Part shown: in pieces, positions 48,011 through 57,930 of the stretch
How positions within the stretch are numbered: position 1 is the stretch's first letter
How the letters are laid out: each line of letters starts with the position of its first letter
From: Bryobacterales bacterium
GTDB lineage: Bacteria; Acidobacteriota; Terriglobia; Bryobacterales; UBA6623
Direction: 5' to 3'
NCBI GenBank assembly: GCA_022824585.1
Contig: JAJDZN010000072.1
Span: 1-64,000, forward strand
Length of the DNA stretch: 64,000 nucleotides
Position numbers and translations under genes: made by a program
The notes under the pieces: generated by a model
The model's database searches: none
Told to the model about the DNA's origin: nothing
What the model saw: the letters and a program-made list of their open reading frames with translations, nothing else

Positions 48011-51000
48011 CTATTCCCCCAGCTCGGCGGGCTCGAATGGCGGCGGCGGCTGTTGCATCTGGGCTCCCGGCGGCGCGACGATCACCCCCTCGTCCATTGT
48101 CCAGAGCGTGCGGCGGCCGCCCGAAGAATCGATGATGAGTTTCTTGCGGCCCGGCAGGATCTCTTCCATCGCTTCCAGGTACAGCCGCGTGGAAGTCGGC
48201 CCGGGAGCGGCGCGATAGGCTGACTCGAGCTGCTGGAAGCGCGCCGCGTCGCCGCCCGCGCGGTCCGTGCGGCTCGCCATGTAGCCGTGGGCCTCCTGCA
48301 CCAGCGCCTCGCCTTGGCCCCTGGCCAGCGCGACCTGCTCGTTGGCGTAGCCCTCGGCCTCGTTGATCATCCGGCTCTTTTCTTCCAAGGCCCCGGCGAC
48401 CTCGCGGAACGCATCGACGACCTCTACCGACGGGTGCATGTCCTGGAAGCGGACGTGCCGCACGCGCACCCCGGTGCCGTAGTCTGCAAGCCGCCGCTGC
48501 AGCTCTTCGGCGGCCCGCTGCTCGGTCCGGTGGCGGCCGGTGGTCAATAACGCATCCAGCGACACCGTGTTCACCACGCTGCGCAGCGCCGCTTCCGATG
48601 CGGCGCGGATGACGGCCTCGGGATCGAGCTGTTGGAAGATGTAGTCGTCAGGCCGGTCGATGTCGTAGTGCACCACGGCGGTCATCTCGATCATGTTCTG
48701 GTCGCCGGTCAGCATCAGCGTTTCCTCGTCCTCGAGCTGGATGCGGCCGTCCCTGTGCTGGAGGTTCCATTCGTAGGACGGAGGCTCGCTGAACGCCGCG
48801 TCGTCCGAAGTCCGGAATCCGATCTCGATCGCGCGAATCTGCCTTGCCCGCACGCGCGTCAGCCGGTCGACGGGCCACGGCAGCTTGAAGTTCAATCCGG
48901 GCTCTCGATTGGGCAGCACCCTGCGGCCGAAGCGCTCGACCACGCCCACTTCCTCGGTGCGGATGGTGAAGACTGCCGTGGACGCCCACAGCGCAAGCAG
49001 AGCGGCTGCGGCGGGCTTTGCCAGCAGCCGGCGGTTCTCTACCAGCCACGCGAAGCCCGCGGCGGGATCGATGCCGCGCAGGATGTCGAGGATCGCCCTC
49101 CAGAGCTGGGCGATGCCGACATGCGACCGCACGCGCTCCCAGCGCGAGAGCTGGCCGGCGGGCCGCTCGATGCGCAGCAGGCGCACCGAGTTGAGCATCA
49201 CGAAGATCGAGGAGATCTGGTGGACTCCGGCGGCTAGTGCCGGCCCCATCCAGCCGATGCCGGCGATGTAGACGGAAACCACGTTGACCACGCCGGCGAA
49301 GAGGATGATGTTCTGCCACACCGTGGTGACGGCCCGCCTGGAAACACCGAACAGCTTGGGCAGCCTCCCGATCTCCGGGTTGAGATCGACGACATCGGCT
49401 GCCTCGGCCGCGATGTCGGCGCCGGAACCCGAGATCGCCACGCCGACATCGGCTGCCGCCAGGGCGGGCGCGTCGTTGACGCCGTCGCCGATCATGGCAA
49501 CCTTGCGGCCCTGCACCTGCAGTTGCTTGATCCGGTCCAGCTTTTGCTCCGGCAGCAGTTCGGCCTCCACGTGCGTGATGCCGACCACCCGCGCCATCGC
49601 GTCGGCGGCCTTGCGACGGTCGCCTGTGAGCAGGATGATGTTGCTGATGCCCAGGTCCTCGATCTCGTGGACCGCATCGTGAGCGCCCTGGCGCGGCGTG
49701 TCTCGCAGCAAGATCGCGCCCGCGCAGCGGTCGCCCTCGGCGACCAGGACCGGGGTCGCCCCAGCCCGGTCGGAGGCGGTCAAGTAGTCTTCGAGGCCAT
49801 AGATGCCGTGGTCGTTGAGGAAGGCCTCGTTGCCGGCTCGGACGGTCTTGCCGCGATGGATGCACTCGGCGCCGCGCCCGGGCACGATCTGTGCGTCTTG
49901 GAATTCCCCGGCGGCGATCCCGCGCTCTTCGGCGGTGCGGACGATCACCTTGGCGAGCGGGTGGTCCGAGCTCGCTTCCGCGGTCGCCCCGAGAGTGAGC
50001 ACCTGTTCCTCGGTGTGGCCCGGGGCCACCAAGATATCGACGATCTCGAACTCGCCGGTGGTCAGCGTGCCGGTCTTGTCGAACACGATGGTGTCGATTT
50101 TGGAGGCCGTCTGGACGACCTGCCCTCCGCGGGCCAGCAGGCCGCGGCGGGCCAAGCCGCCGATGGCGGCAACCATGGCGGCGGGAGTGGCCAGGATCAG
50201 TGCGCAGGGGCACCCGACGATCAGGACCGCCACGGCCCGGCGCACGCGCTCGGTGGCCTCGACGTCGCTGGAGAGGAAATAGACCGCGCCGGCAGCCAGC
50301 AGGATGGCCGGCAGGAAGTAGCGGGCGTAGCGGTCCGCTTCCCGCACCACCGGCGCGGTGCGGTGGTCGCGGGCCTCTTCCACCAAGTGAATGAGCCGCG
50401 CTAGGGTGGACTCCTCCGCGGCATAGGTCACCCGGATGTGGAGCAGGCCGTGACCGTTCAGGGTGCCCGAGAATACTTCGTCCCCCTCGCTCTTGTCGCG
50501 AGGCACGGACTCTCCCGTGATGGGGCTCTCGTCGACCGACGATTCACCGCGTTCGACCGTGCCATCGGCGGCGATGCGCTCGCCGGCGCGCACGACGACC
50601 AAGTCGCCGGGCTCCAAGTCCTCGACATGGACTTCGACCTCCTCGCCATCGCGCAGCACGCGGGCATGGTGGGGCAGCTGGTCCACGAAGCGGTGGATCG
50701 CCCGTTCGGTCCGCCCGGCGGCCCAGGCCTCCAGGCCCTCGCCGAGGAGCATGATGAACATGGCCTCGGCGGCCGCCAAGTATTCTCCGATCGCCAGGGC
50801 CGCGCCCGCCGCGATGACGATCGCGAGGTCTGCCGAGATCTTGCGCTCGAGGAGCTCGGAAATGGCCCGGTAAAAGGTCTTGTAGCCCGCCAGCACCGCG
50901 AGGAAGATCGCTGTGTCGATTCCAAGCAAGGAATCGAAGATGCCGAACAGGTTCAGCAGCAGCAGGACGCCGACGACAACCGTGAACCCTACGTACTTGA

Positions 51001-51052
51001 TCTGCTCGCGGCGGTCGCGATTTATCGCATGGTCCTCGGAGACGACATGCAC
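48011..51052 (-). CDS. P1B-type heavy-metal ATPase fused to HflK-like SPFH protein
   Basis: 1013 residues from a GTG start. Residues 1-630 form a complete P1B ATPase without an N-terminal metal-binding domain: TGES at 179-182, the CPC metal site at 281-283, the phosphorylated Asp325 in DKTGTLT, the HP pair at 364-365, GDGVND at 522-527 and a last helix pair ending NSVRLL. Residues about 678-698 are an added membrane helix, followed by a full SPFH domain to about 935: EVGVVERFGRRVLPNREPGLNFKLPWPVDRL, LMLTGDQNMIEMTAVVHYDIDRPDDYIFQ, INEAEGYANEQVALARGQGEA. The C terminus is Pro-rich. One chain thus joins an inner-membrane metal exporter to a subunit of an HflK/C-type ring. It heads the operon; the metal cannot be told from the sequence. 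Confidence 0.93.
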   Translation of the reverse strand: MHVVSEDHAINRDRREQIKYVGFTVVVGVLLLLNLFGIFDSLLGIDTAIFLAVLAGYKTFYRAISELLERKISADLAIVIAAGAALAIGEYLAAAEAMFIMLLGEGLEAWAAGRTERAIHRFVDQLPHHARVLRDGEEVEVHVEDLEPGDLVVVRAGERIAADGTVERGESSVDESPITGESVPRDKSEGDEVFSGTLNGHGLLHIRVTYAAEESTLARLIHLVEEARDHRTAPVVREADRYARYFLPAILLAAGAVYFLSSDVEATERVRRAVAVLIVGCPCALILATPAAMVAAIGGLARRGLLARGGQVVQTASKIDTIVFDKTGTLTTGEFEIVDILVAPGHTEEQVLTLGATAEASSDHPLAKVIVRTAEERGIAAGEFQDAQIVPGRGAECIHRGKTVRAGNEAFLNDHGIYGLEDYLTASDRAGATPVLVAEGDRCAGAILLRDTPRQGAHDAVHEIEDLGISNIILLTGDRRKAADAMARVVGITHVEAELLPEQKLDRIKQLQVQGRKVAMIGDGVNDAPALAAADVGVAISGSGADIAAEAADVVDLNPEIGRLPKLFGVSRRAVTTVWQNIILFAGVVNVVSVYIAGIGWMGPALAAGVHQISSIFVMLNSVRLLRIERPAGQLSRWERVRSHVGIAQLWRAILDILRGIDPAAGFAWLVENRRLLAKPAAAALLALWASTAVFTIRTEEVGVVERFGRRVLPNREPGLNFKLPWPVDRLTRVRARQIRAIEIGFRTSDDAAFSEPPSYEWNLQHRDGRIQLEDEETLMLTGDQNMIEMTAVVHYDIDRPDDYIFQQLDPEAVIRAASEAALRSVVNTVSLDALLTTGRHRTEQRAAEELQRRLADYGTGVRVRHVRFQDMHPSVEVVDAFREVAGALEEKSRMINEAEGYANEQVALARGQGEALVQEAHGYMASRTDRAGGDAARFQQLESAYRAAPGPTSTRLYLEAMEEILPGRKKLIIDSSGGRRTLWTMDEGVIVAPPGAQMQQPPPPFEPAELGE

Positions 51053-51061
51053 TGGTAGACA

Positions 51062-51067
51062 AAGATA
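51062..51067 (-). promoter_or_regulatory. -10-like hexamer of the ATPase-HflK operon
   Basis: TATCTT on the minus strand, 9 nt before the GTG at 51052. No -35, Shine-Dalgarno or metalloregulator palindrome was seen in the 224-bp gap to the acyl-CoA synthetase gene. Confidence 0.35.
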
Positions 51068-51261
51068 GCAAAGACGGTCGTTGGCCTCCCTGATTAGCGG
51101 GGCCTCGGGCGTCGATCCATGTGCAATGGGCGCGACTAGCTAAGGTGATCGTCGCCGTGCGGCAGAGCCGCTCCGCCCTCGCCACGGGGTACCCGCAGCG
51201 CGCCCCTCGACCGGTGCCCGCCGCTGCCTCTACCGTCCCCCAGAAGCCGATCGGCGCATTG

Positions 51262-51267
51262 TACAAT
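51262..51267 (+). promoter_or_regulatory. -10-like hexamer of the acyl-CoA synthetase gene
   Basis: TACAAT, 9 nt before the ATG at 51277, with no Shine-Dalgarno between, consistent with a near-leaderless transcript. No good -35 lies 17 bp upstream. Confidence 0.4.
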
Positions 51268-51276
51268 CACTGCTTC

Positions 51277-52899
51277 ATGCCCGGGAAGAGCTACGCGAAG
51301 GGCCCGACCATCCCCCTGATCGGCGAGACCATCGGGGATGTTTTCGACAAGGCGGTCGCGTCGCACTCGGACAAGGATGCCCTCGTCTCGCGCCACCAAG
51401 GGCTGCGGCTCACGTACGCAGACCTCGACAGGGGCGTGAGCGAAGTCGCGGCAGGGCTGTGGGGCTTGGGAATCCGTCCCGGCGACAGGGTCGGCATGTG
51501 GGCCTCGAGCTGCGTCGAATGGGTCTACCTGCAAGTTGCCACTGCCAAGATCGGAGCCGTCCTGGTCAACGTCAATCCCGCCTACCGCGCCCGCGACCTG
51601 ACATACATCTTGGAACGCTCGGGCATCAAGGCCATCTTCCTGCACGAGCAGGACGCCCGCGTGAACTACGCCGACCTGCTGGAGGAGGCGAAGGGCAGGA
51701 GCAATCACTCCCTGCGCGCTTCGGTGCTGCTAGGCACGTCGCAGTGGGACCGGATGATCGGCGGCGGAGTCGCTCCAGATCCCGGACCGAGAGACTTGCA
51801 CGAGGTCGTCAACATCCAGTACACATCCGGCACGACCGGCAGCCCGAAGGGCGTGCTGCTCACCCACCACAACATAGTCAACAATGCCCACCTCGTCGGT
51901 GCCGGGCTGCGCTGGACGCCCGCGGACATCCTGTGCATGCCCGTGCCCCTCTACCACTGCTTCGGCTGCGTCCTGGGTTCGTTGCAGTGCATCGTCCACG
52001 GAGCGACGCTCGTGCTGCCCTCGGCGCAATTCGACCCCTTGGCAACTCTCCAAGCCATTGACGAATTGCGCTGCACGACAGTCTACGGAGTGCCGACCAT
52101 GTTCGTCGCCGAACTCGACCATCCCCAGTTCGCCAGCTTCGATACCACCTGCCTGCGCACCGGGATCATGGCCGGCTCGCCATGCCCCGTAGAGCTGATG
52201 AAGCGGGTCGTGCGACAGATGCACTGCTCGGAGATGACCATCGCCTACGGCCAGACAGAATCATCCCCCGCCATTACGCAGAGCACTTGCGACGATCCGC
52301 TGGAGGTTCGCACTGCCACGGTCGGGCAGGCGATGCCGTGTACGGAGGTGAAGGTGATTGATCCGGAGACAGGCGAGACCGTTGACGTGGGTGTGCAGGG
52401 CGAATTGCTGACGCGCGGCTATCTCGTGATGAAGGGCTACGACAAGGATCCCGAAAACACGGCCCGGGCGGTTGACGGGGACGGCTGGCTGCACACCGGA
52501 GACCTAGCCACGATGCGCCCGGACGGCAACCTGCGCATCACCGGGCGCGCCCGGGAAATGATCATCCGCGGCGGCGAGAACGTCTATCCGAGGGAGATCG
52601 AGGAGTACCTGCACACGCACCCCGACATCGCGGACGTGTACGTCTTCGGCGTTCCTGACGAGCGCCTCGGGGAGCGCGTGGCGGCCTGGGTCAAGGCGCG
52701 CGACGGTTCCGGCCTCGCAGAAGAAGCAGTCAAGGCGTTCTGCCAAGGCCAGATCGCCCACTTCAAGATTCCCGAGCTGATTCGGTTCGTCGACGAGTTC
52801 CCGCTGACAGTCACCGGGAAGGTGCAGAAGTTCATCATGCGCGAGCGCGAGATCGAACTGCGCGGCCTCGCCGGGGCCGCCGCGGTGGAGACCGCCTGA
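51277..52899 (+). CDS. AMP-binding acyl-CoA synthetase
   Basis: 540 residues from the ATG at 51277; an upstream extension in frame has no family sequence. ANL-superfamily hallmarks are complete: P-loop YTSGTTGSPKG, the AYGQTESSP motif with the catalytic Glu, GWLHTGDL, GRAREMIIRGGENVYP and the C-terminal TVTGKVQKF with the adenylation Lys. This activates a carboxylic acid through an acyl-AMP to acyl-CoA. The close resemblance to FadK/medium- or long-chain fatty acyl-CoA ligases suggests a fatty acid; acetate or aromatic acids are less likely. It stands alone, facing away from the metal-pump operon. Confidence 0.92.
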   Translation: MPGKSYAKGPTIPLIGETIGDVFDKAVASHSDKDALVSRHQGLRLTYADLDRGVSEVAAGLWGLGIRPGDRVGMWASSCVEWVYLQVATAKIGAVLVNVNPAYRARDLTYILERSGIKAIFLHEQDARVNYADLLEEAKGRSNHSLRASVLLGTSQWDRMIGGGVAPDPGPRDLHEVVNIQYTSGTTGSPKGVLLTHHNIVNNAHLVGAGLRWTPADILCMPVPLYHCFGCVLGSLQCIVHGATLVLPSAQFDPLATLQAIDELRCTTVYGVPTMFVAELDHPQFASFDTTCLRTGIMAGSPCPVELMKRVVRQMHCSEMTIAYGQTESSPAITQSTCDDPLEVRTATVGQAMPCTEVKVIDPETGETVDVGVQGELLTRGYLVMKGYDKDPENTARAVDGDGWLHTGDLATMRPDGNLRITGRAREMIIRGGENVYPREIEEYLHTHPDIADVYVFGVPDERLGERVAAWVKARDGSGLAEEAVKAFCQGQIAHFKIPELIRFVDEFPLTVTGKVQKFIMREREIELRGLAGAAAVETA

Positions 52900-55800
52900 T
52901 CAGCCGCCGCGCTGCAGGTCGGCCTGCTTGAGCACCCACTCGCGGATCACGCCGTAGCCCGGGTCGCCCGCTTCGTAGCGCACCCCGCCTTGGTGCCCGT
53001 CCTCGTCACCGGACTGGATATTGAGCGGCTTGCGCAGGAACTTGCTCTTTTCGACATCGTGCAGGTCCACCCGTGCTTGCATGCGCCGGTAGTTGCCCAG
53101 CAGCGCTTGGGGCGGGATGTAGCCCGCCGCGTCCGGCGGGTCCAAGTAGAGGGTAGGCACGCGTCCCGGCACGCCGTGGCAGGAAATGCAGGCGCGGTTG
53201 TCGCGCGAGTCGATGCGCGTCATCTCGGTGAACACGTAGTCGCGGAAGTGGATGATGTCTTCGATCCACTCGTCGGAATCGGCCAGCGCCCGGACATCGC
53301 TGCCTTGCTGCGCCTTGCTCTCTTCGGCGATGATCTCGCGCAGGCGCTTGCCGTAGATCTTGTCGTCGCTGTTGAGGATGTTCTGGATGCGGGTGCGGTA
53401 GAGCGGGCTCGGCTCGTGGTCGATCCAGGCCGTCAGCGCCTTCAGCACTTCGGGATGTCGGCGCAGCGCGGTCTTGTTGGCCAGCGCGATCGCCTGCTTG
53501 CGCACGTCCTCGGGCGAGTCTTCGGAGAACCACGAGGTGAACATGCCGACGAGCCTGTCCTTGGCCTCCACGATGGGATCGATCACGTCGATGCCCAACT
53601 CGTCCTTGGTGAACAGCGAGCCGGCGGTCTCGCCTGGCTCTAGCTTGAGGTAGTCCAGGCCGAAGATGTAGTTCGGCTCGGCGTCGTCGTTCGAGCCGAC
53701 CATGCGGAAAGTCAGCCGGTTCTGGCCAGCCTTGAACTCATGCACGCCCAGTGACACCGGGCCGGGAGCGGTGAGGCTCTCGCGGTAGAAGTCGATCGCG
53801 TCTTCGATGCTTTCGCCGTTGAGGAGCGGCTGGACGGTGCCCATTTCCCGGTCGTGAAGGAACGCAGCGATAATCTCGTAGGGCCCGCCTTCGGGCGCTT
53901 CCACCCCGAACGTGAGTTCGTTGCCGGGCAGCCCCTCGCGCCACCACAGGATCGTGTTGCGGCTGGTGAGGCCGTCCGGCACGAGCTGCTTGGTGGTGCG
54001 TCCGCCCGTCAGGTCCAAGACCTCTAGGTCCTCGGCCTCGGTGGCGCCTTCGATGGCCTCTTCCATGGTGGGGCCGCCCTCCTGATAGCGCAGCATCCAC
54101 TCCGTCGATGGCAGCCAGAAGAGCGCGTCCCCGCCGACGTGGTCGAACGCCGCCCGGCGGTGCAGCGTGGGGTTGTTGCCTAGCACCCGTCCCAGCAGCG
54201 TCGCCCTTTCGCTGTCCGCCGGGGATTGGTCCGTGGCGCTGGGGGCCGGCCTTCCCAGCAGGTGCGGCGCGGCGGCGATCGGGGACTGGCGCGCAGGCGG
54301 CACGAGCAGCTTGAAGAACTCGCGCTCGAGATCGGCGTTGTCCTCGCCCTCGCTGAACTGCCAGCGGACCCGCGATAGGAAACGGACCAGCGCTTCGGCA
54401 TCGTCCTGCCGGCCGGCATTCAGGAACGCATCGAGCTTGGCCAGCAGAGGACGGATCGTCTCGACGTCGCCGGAGAGCCGCAGGGCGCTGGGGTTGGACA
54501 GGGCCTTGGCCGCGGCAGCGACCTGTTCTAGGTCGTCGCCTTGCAGCAGTTCCAGCAGGTGGCGCTGCAAACGGGCCGAGTTCACGTTGGCGGCACCTTG
54601 CAGCGCGATGGACCTCCACGGCACCTGCCCGTCGTCGCTGCGCGTCTGGTAGATGCTGAGCAGGATGTCACCGATCAGCTCGGTCGCGCCGGGCGTCGAG
54701 TATCCGAGCTGGCCGGGGCCGCCGTCTCCGCCGCGCTCTTGGAAATGAGTCGCCGCCACGGCCGCCAAGCGCTGTTCGAGCAGGTCTCGCCGGTCTCCCG
54801 CCCGTTGCCGGGCAGACGACAGCATCCGGTACAGGTCTTCCAACTCGCGGTACTGCTGCTCGCGGTTGTCGGTGCCGGTCTGGTTCGCGATCTGACCGTT
54901 GACGATCAGCATCGAGGTCGTCGAGTAGCGCATCGCATTCTCGACGTGGCTGTTCGGTTCGGGCTGTTGCAGGACCGCGACCCAGGCGCGGTTGATGCGC
55001 TGGCGCAGCGGCGGGTTCCAGACCCACTGGTGCCACGCTGCCTTGAACGCGTAGGCCCGCACGCCCGGGAACGGATCGCGCATGGCATCGGCGAGTAGGT
55101 CGGCCAGTTCGTTGGCGTCCACTTGGGAGCGCGGCCCGACCAGGTCCGCCCGCATGATCAGGGATTGCAGGACCGATTGCCGCGTGCGCTCGTCACCGCC
55201 GCGATAGGCCGCTAGCACGGCTGGCCAGCCCTGATCGTCCAGGAGCAACTGGCGCAGCGACCAGAAGGCGGCTTCGCGGCACGCCTTGACCGGATCGGAG
55301 AGCCCAGAAATCAAGGCGGGGATGCCAGCCGGGGCCAGCGAGCCGCCAATGCCGAGGTAGCCGTAGTAGCGGACCTGCGGCATCTCGTCGTCGGTTGCGG
55401 CAATCATCAGGTCTGCGAAGTCCGCCCGGCCAGTGGTTTGCAGAGCCCGGACGCGGGAGAGCTTCTCCAAGGCGGATTCGTCGGGTCCCGGCTCGAAGTC
55501 GCTCCGTTCGAACGGCTGGGCGTCGCCCGGGAACAGGCGGCTGAGGGCGCGGATCACGTAGGCGTTGGTGACGAAGCCGGTCTGTGCCGAGCGGTTCCAG
55601 AGCCCGTATTCGAACTGCTTCTCCAGCAGCCAACGCACGGCGCGCTTGACCGGGGGGCTGTCCGGGCCCTGTCCCGCGGCCCGCAGGGCGATGAGCGACA
55701 CCGCCGTTGGCGCGGGGTCCCCCTCTTCATCGATTCGGTTCCAGGAGTCCGTGGCCTCGTCGTGCACACCGAGGTCGAAGCCCCACGATCCGTCCTCTTG

Positions 55801-57753
55801 CTGCAGGGCCAGCAGCCGCTTCATGTCGCGCTCGACCTGCGCTTCGAACGCCGGCAGCAGTTCCCGGGCCCGCTTGCCCAACTCGGCCTCGGCGTCGAGC
55901 TTGGCGAGTTCCTCGCGCGGGAGCAGATCGTGGAAGAACTCGATACGGTGGCCCAGGTCGTCGGTGACCTTGATCTGGACGTCGCCGGTGGCGACGATCT
56001 TCTCGGCCTTCTCGACCACGCCGGCAAGGTACTTCTCTTCGCCGCTGTCGCGCCACGCCCGCTCAAGGATCTCGGCCGCGAACTTGAAGACCACGTTCGG
56101 GCCGAAGTTAGAGCCCCTGCCCGCGGCGTTGATGCCCTGCGGGTCGTTGGTTTGCAGCACATAGTTGGCGGTACGCTTCTGCTGGTACGAGTGCAGCTTC
56201 TTGGGCTGGAAGGTGCGCTCGTGCTGCACCACGTTGCGGCCCGCCACGCGGCTGCCCGCGGGGGCGTCGCCGAGATCGTTGGGCGCCAGCGAGGTGTTCA
56301 CGGCGGCGTCGACGAGTTCGTTGGTCGGCCGCAGGCTCTCGTACATCGTGTTGACGAGCCGGCGGTGGTTCTGGACCGTCCCATCGGGGCGATAGCCGTG
56401 CCGCAGCGCGTCGGCGACGCCCCACACTCCGCTCTGGGTGTGGCAGCTCATGCAGTTCTCGCCGAAAAGGCTCGAGCCGTCCCGGACGCGGCGATGCACC
56501 GCGATGTTGCGCGGGCGGTGAATCAGCCAGGCGTCGATCTCGGCAAGGTGGTAGTAGATGGATTGGCGCAGTGCCTGCTGAGGTGTGTCGAACGGAGCCG
56601 GCTCGACCAGGCGGACTTCCAGCTCGTAGCCCGGCTGGTTCGCTTCCACCCGCAGGTAATACGTGCCGCCGGGCTGCACGCGGCGCGTGACGAACGAGCG
56701 GAAGTTGTCGTCTTGCTGGTGGATGCGCTCGTTGACGTCGCGGCCGTCGTAATAGGTGTAGACCTGCTCCGGGCCGGGGATCACCTCGGTGTCGGGATGG
56801 ATATAGGGCACTGCCTCGTTATTGCCGAAATCCTCACGCTTGGCGGCCTCGCGATGCTCCAGCTCCTCGGCCGTGGGAGTGCCCGGCTTGTACACCCGGA
56901 TGCGCGCGCTGACGACGGGTTCGACGAGCTGCAGGTTGGCCGTCAAGAGCTTGACCCTGTCGCCGCGGTAGACGAAGCGGTACCAATCGTCGGGCGAGCT
57001 TCCGGAGGCGGCGTTGTCGAAGTACTCCAGGTCGTCAGCGCCGCCGATGACGCGCAGGACTTGGTCGGCGTTGCCAGGCTCGAATGGCAGCAAGACCGCT
57101 TCTTCCGGGGCGTTGTTGGGCTCGGTTTCGAGCACGAGGTCACCCGAGACAGTCTGGGACACGTGCGCGACGTCGACAGTTATCGCTATGTCGTCGATGC
57201 CCGGCGTTCGTTTCGGAGCGGCCGCGGCAAGCCGGGCAAGCCCTTGGTCGCGATGGTACGGCGCCGTGGGCCAAGGCTCATCCGTGAGGGTTGTCAAGGA
57301 GAGTTCGTAAGTGCCTGCCCGCGGAGCCTTGTACGTCTGGTACACGTCCGGGTCCAGCGCATGCAGGACCTTGGTCCAGCCGTTCTCCTCGCCTTGCACC
57401 AGGTCCCCCCGGCTCATCGACGGAGTGGTTTGGGCAGTGCTCGGAGGAGGCCCGCTCCAGCGCGCTGAGATGCGGCCGTTGTCGGGAAGCCTGCCCGGGT
57501 TGGCGATGCCGGCTTGGATCCGAACCGTCTCGCCCTTGGCGAGATCCCACGAGCGTGTCCAGCTGCCGTCAAACTGGACCGTTTCGCCGAGGGCCGGTCC
57601 GGCCAGCAAAGCGCTCAGACACAGTGCGAGCAAGAGCAGACGGGAGCCTCCGGTTCGACGGACACAGTGCTTCCGAGATCCCGGATTCCTGGAGAACGAT
57701 TGCCCGGGGATCGCTGGAGCGTGGAGAGCGGTAATCGGGGTGGCCATGATCAT
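52900..57753 (-). CDS. Giant exported di-heme HEAT-repeat protein
   Basis: About 1617 residues from the ATG at 57753 (57747 and a TTG at 57804 are alternatives). A late signal helix (LLLLALCLSALLAGPALG) precedes an N-terminal domain with a pre-peptidase-like LETEPNNAPEEA segment (about 200-320), a first CxxCH motif (C434-M-S-C-H), then a terpene-cyclase-like alpha/alpha repeat (QQEDGSWGFD ... ALRAAGQGPD, about 640-780), a run of HEAT-like helical repeats to about 1200, a carbohydrate-binding-like sandwich (about 1290-1400), and a C-terminal cytochrome-c-like part with C1522-I-S-C-H. Two c-type haems are thus likely, with a helical scaffold between. I do not know a characterised relative; large cytochrome-HEAT proteins of unknown function occur in Planctomycetota and relatives. 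Confidence 0.82.
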   Translation of the reverse strand: MIMATPITALHAPAIPGQSFSRNPGSRKHCVRRTGGSRLLLLALCLSALLAGPALGETVQFDGSWTRSWDLAKGETVRIQAGIANPGRLPDNGRISARWSGPPPSTAQTTPSMSRGDLVQGEENGWTKVLHALDPDVYQTYKAPRAGTYELSLTTLTDEPWPTAPYHRDQGLARLAAAAPKRTPGIDDIAITVDVAHVSQTVSGDLVLETEPNNAPEEAVLLPFEPGNADQVLRVIGGADDLEYFDNAASGSSPDDWYRFVYRGDRVKLLTANLQLVEPVVSARIRVYKPGTPTAEELEHREAAKREDFGNNEAVPYIHPDTEVIPGPEQVYTYYDGRDVNERIHQQDDNFRSFVTRRVQPGGTYYLRVEANQPGYELEVRLVEPAPFDTPQQALRQSIYYHLAEIDAWLIHRPRNIAVHRRVRDGSSLFGENCMSCHTQSGVWGVADALRHGYRPDGTVQNHRRLVNTMYESLRPTNELVDAAVNTSLAPNDLGDAPAGSRVAGRNVVQHERTFQPKKLHSYQQKRTANYVLQTNDPQGINAAGRGSNFGPNVVFKFAAEILERAWRDSGEEKYLAGVVEKAEKIVATGDVQIKVTDDLGHRIEFFHDLLPREELAKLDAEAELGKRARELLPAFEAQVERDMKRLLALQQEDGSWGFDLGVHDEATDSWNRIDEEGDPAPTAVSLIALRAAGQGPDSPPVKRAVRWLLEKQFEYGLWNRSAQTGFVTNAYVIRALSRLFPGDAQPFERSDFEPGPDESALEKLSRVRALQTTGRADFADLMIAATDDEMPQVRYYGYLGIGGSLAPAGIPALISGLSDPVKACREAAFWSLRQLLLDDQGWPAVLAAYRGGDERTRQSVLQSLIMRADLVGPRSQVDANELADLLADAMRDPFPGVRAYAFKAAWHQWVWNPPLRQRINRAWVAVLQQPEPNSHVENAMRYSTTSMLIVNGQIANQTGTDNREQQYRELEDLYRMLSSARQRAGDRRDLLEQRLAAVAATHFQERGGDGGPGQLGYSTPGATELIGDILLSIYQTRSDDGQVPWRSIALQGAANVNSARLQRHLLELLQGDDLEQVAAAAKALSNPSALRLSGDVETIRPLLAKLDAFLNAGRQDDAEALVRFLSRVRWQFSEGEDNADLEREFFKLLVPPARQSPIAAAPHLLGRPAPSATDQSPADSERATLLGRVLGNNPTLHRRAAFDHVGGDALFWLPSTEWMLRYQEGGPTMEEAIEGATEAEDLEVLDLTGGRTTKQLVPDGLTSRNTILWWREGLPGNELTFGVEAPEGGPYEIIAAFLHDREMGTVQPLLNGESIEDAIDFYRESLTAPGPVSLGVHEFKAGQNRLTFRMVGSNDDAEPNYIFGLDYLKLEPGETAGSLFTKDELGIDVIDPIVEAKDRLVGMFTSWFSEDSPEDVRKQAIALANKTALRRHPEVLKALTAWIDHEPSPLYRTRIQNILNSDDKIYGKRLREIIAEESKAQQGSDVRALADSDEWIEDIIHFRDYVFTEMTRIDSRDNRACISCHGVPGRVPTLYLDPPDAAGYIPPQALLGNYRRMQARVDLHDVEKSKFLRKPLNIQSGDEDGHQGGVRYEAGDPGYGVIREWVLKQADLQRGG

Positions 57754-57893
57754 GATGTCGATGTGCCCACGAAGCCTCGGCACCGTCGGCTTGCAGGTCT
57801 GCAACGCACCCGCCGGCCGCGAGAGTCCTTCGCTAGGTCCGAATCTTGGCAGCCGCTAGCAAGCGGTGCAGCCAACTCAAACCATTATAGGAG

Positions 57894-57899
57894 CGCGGG
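57894..57899 (-). promoter_or_regulatory. Perfect TATAAT -10 element upstream of the di-heme protein gene
   Basis: TATAAT on the minus strand, about 140 nt before the start of the giant protein. The hexamer 17 nt upstream (CTTCCA) is a poor -35. The leader contains a small CCGCT-agca-AGCGG hairpin. Confidence 0.45.
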
Positions 57900-57930
57900 G
57901 CTGTCTTGGAAGTCGGAGGGCGCTCGATTG

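Noticed and set aside
55438-57468. 676-codon open frame antisense to the giant di-heme protein
   Set aside because: Shadow of the real gene; its sense strand shows haem motifs and signal peptide, the antisense frame shows none.
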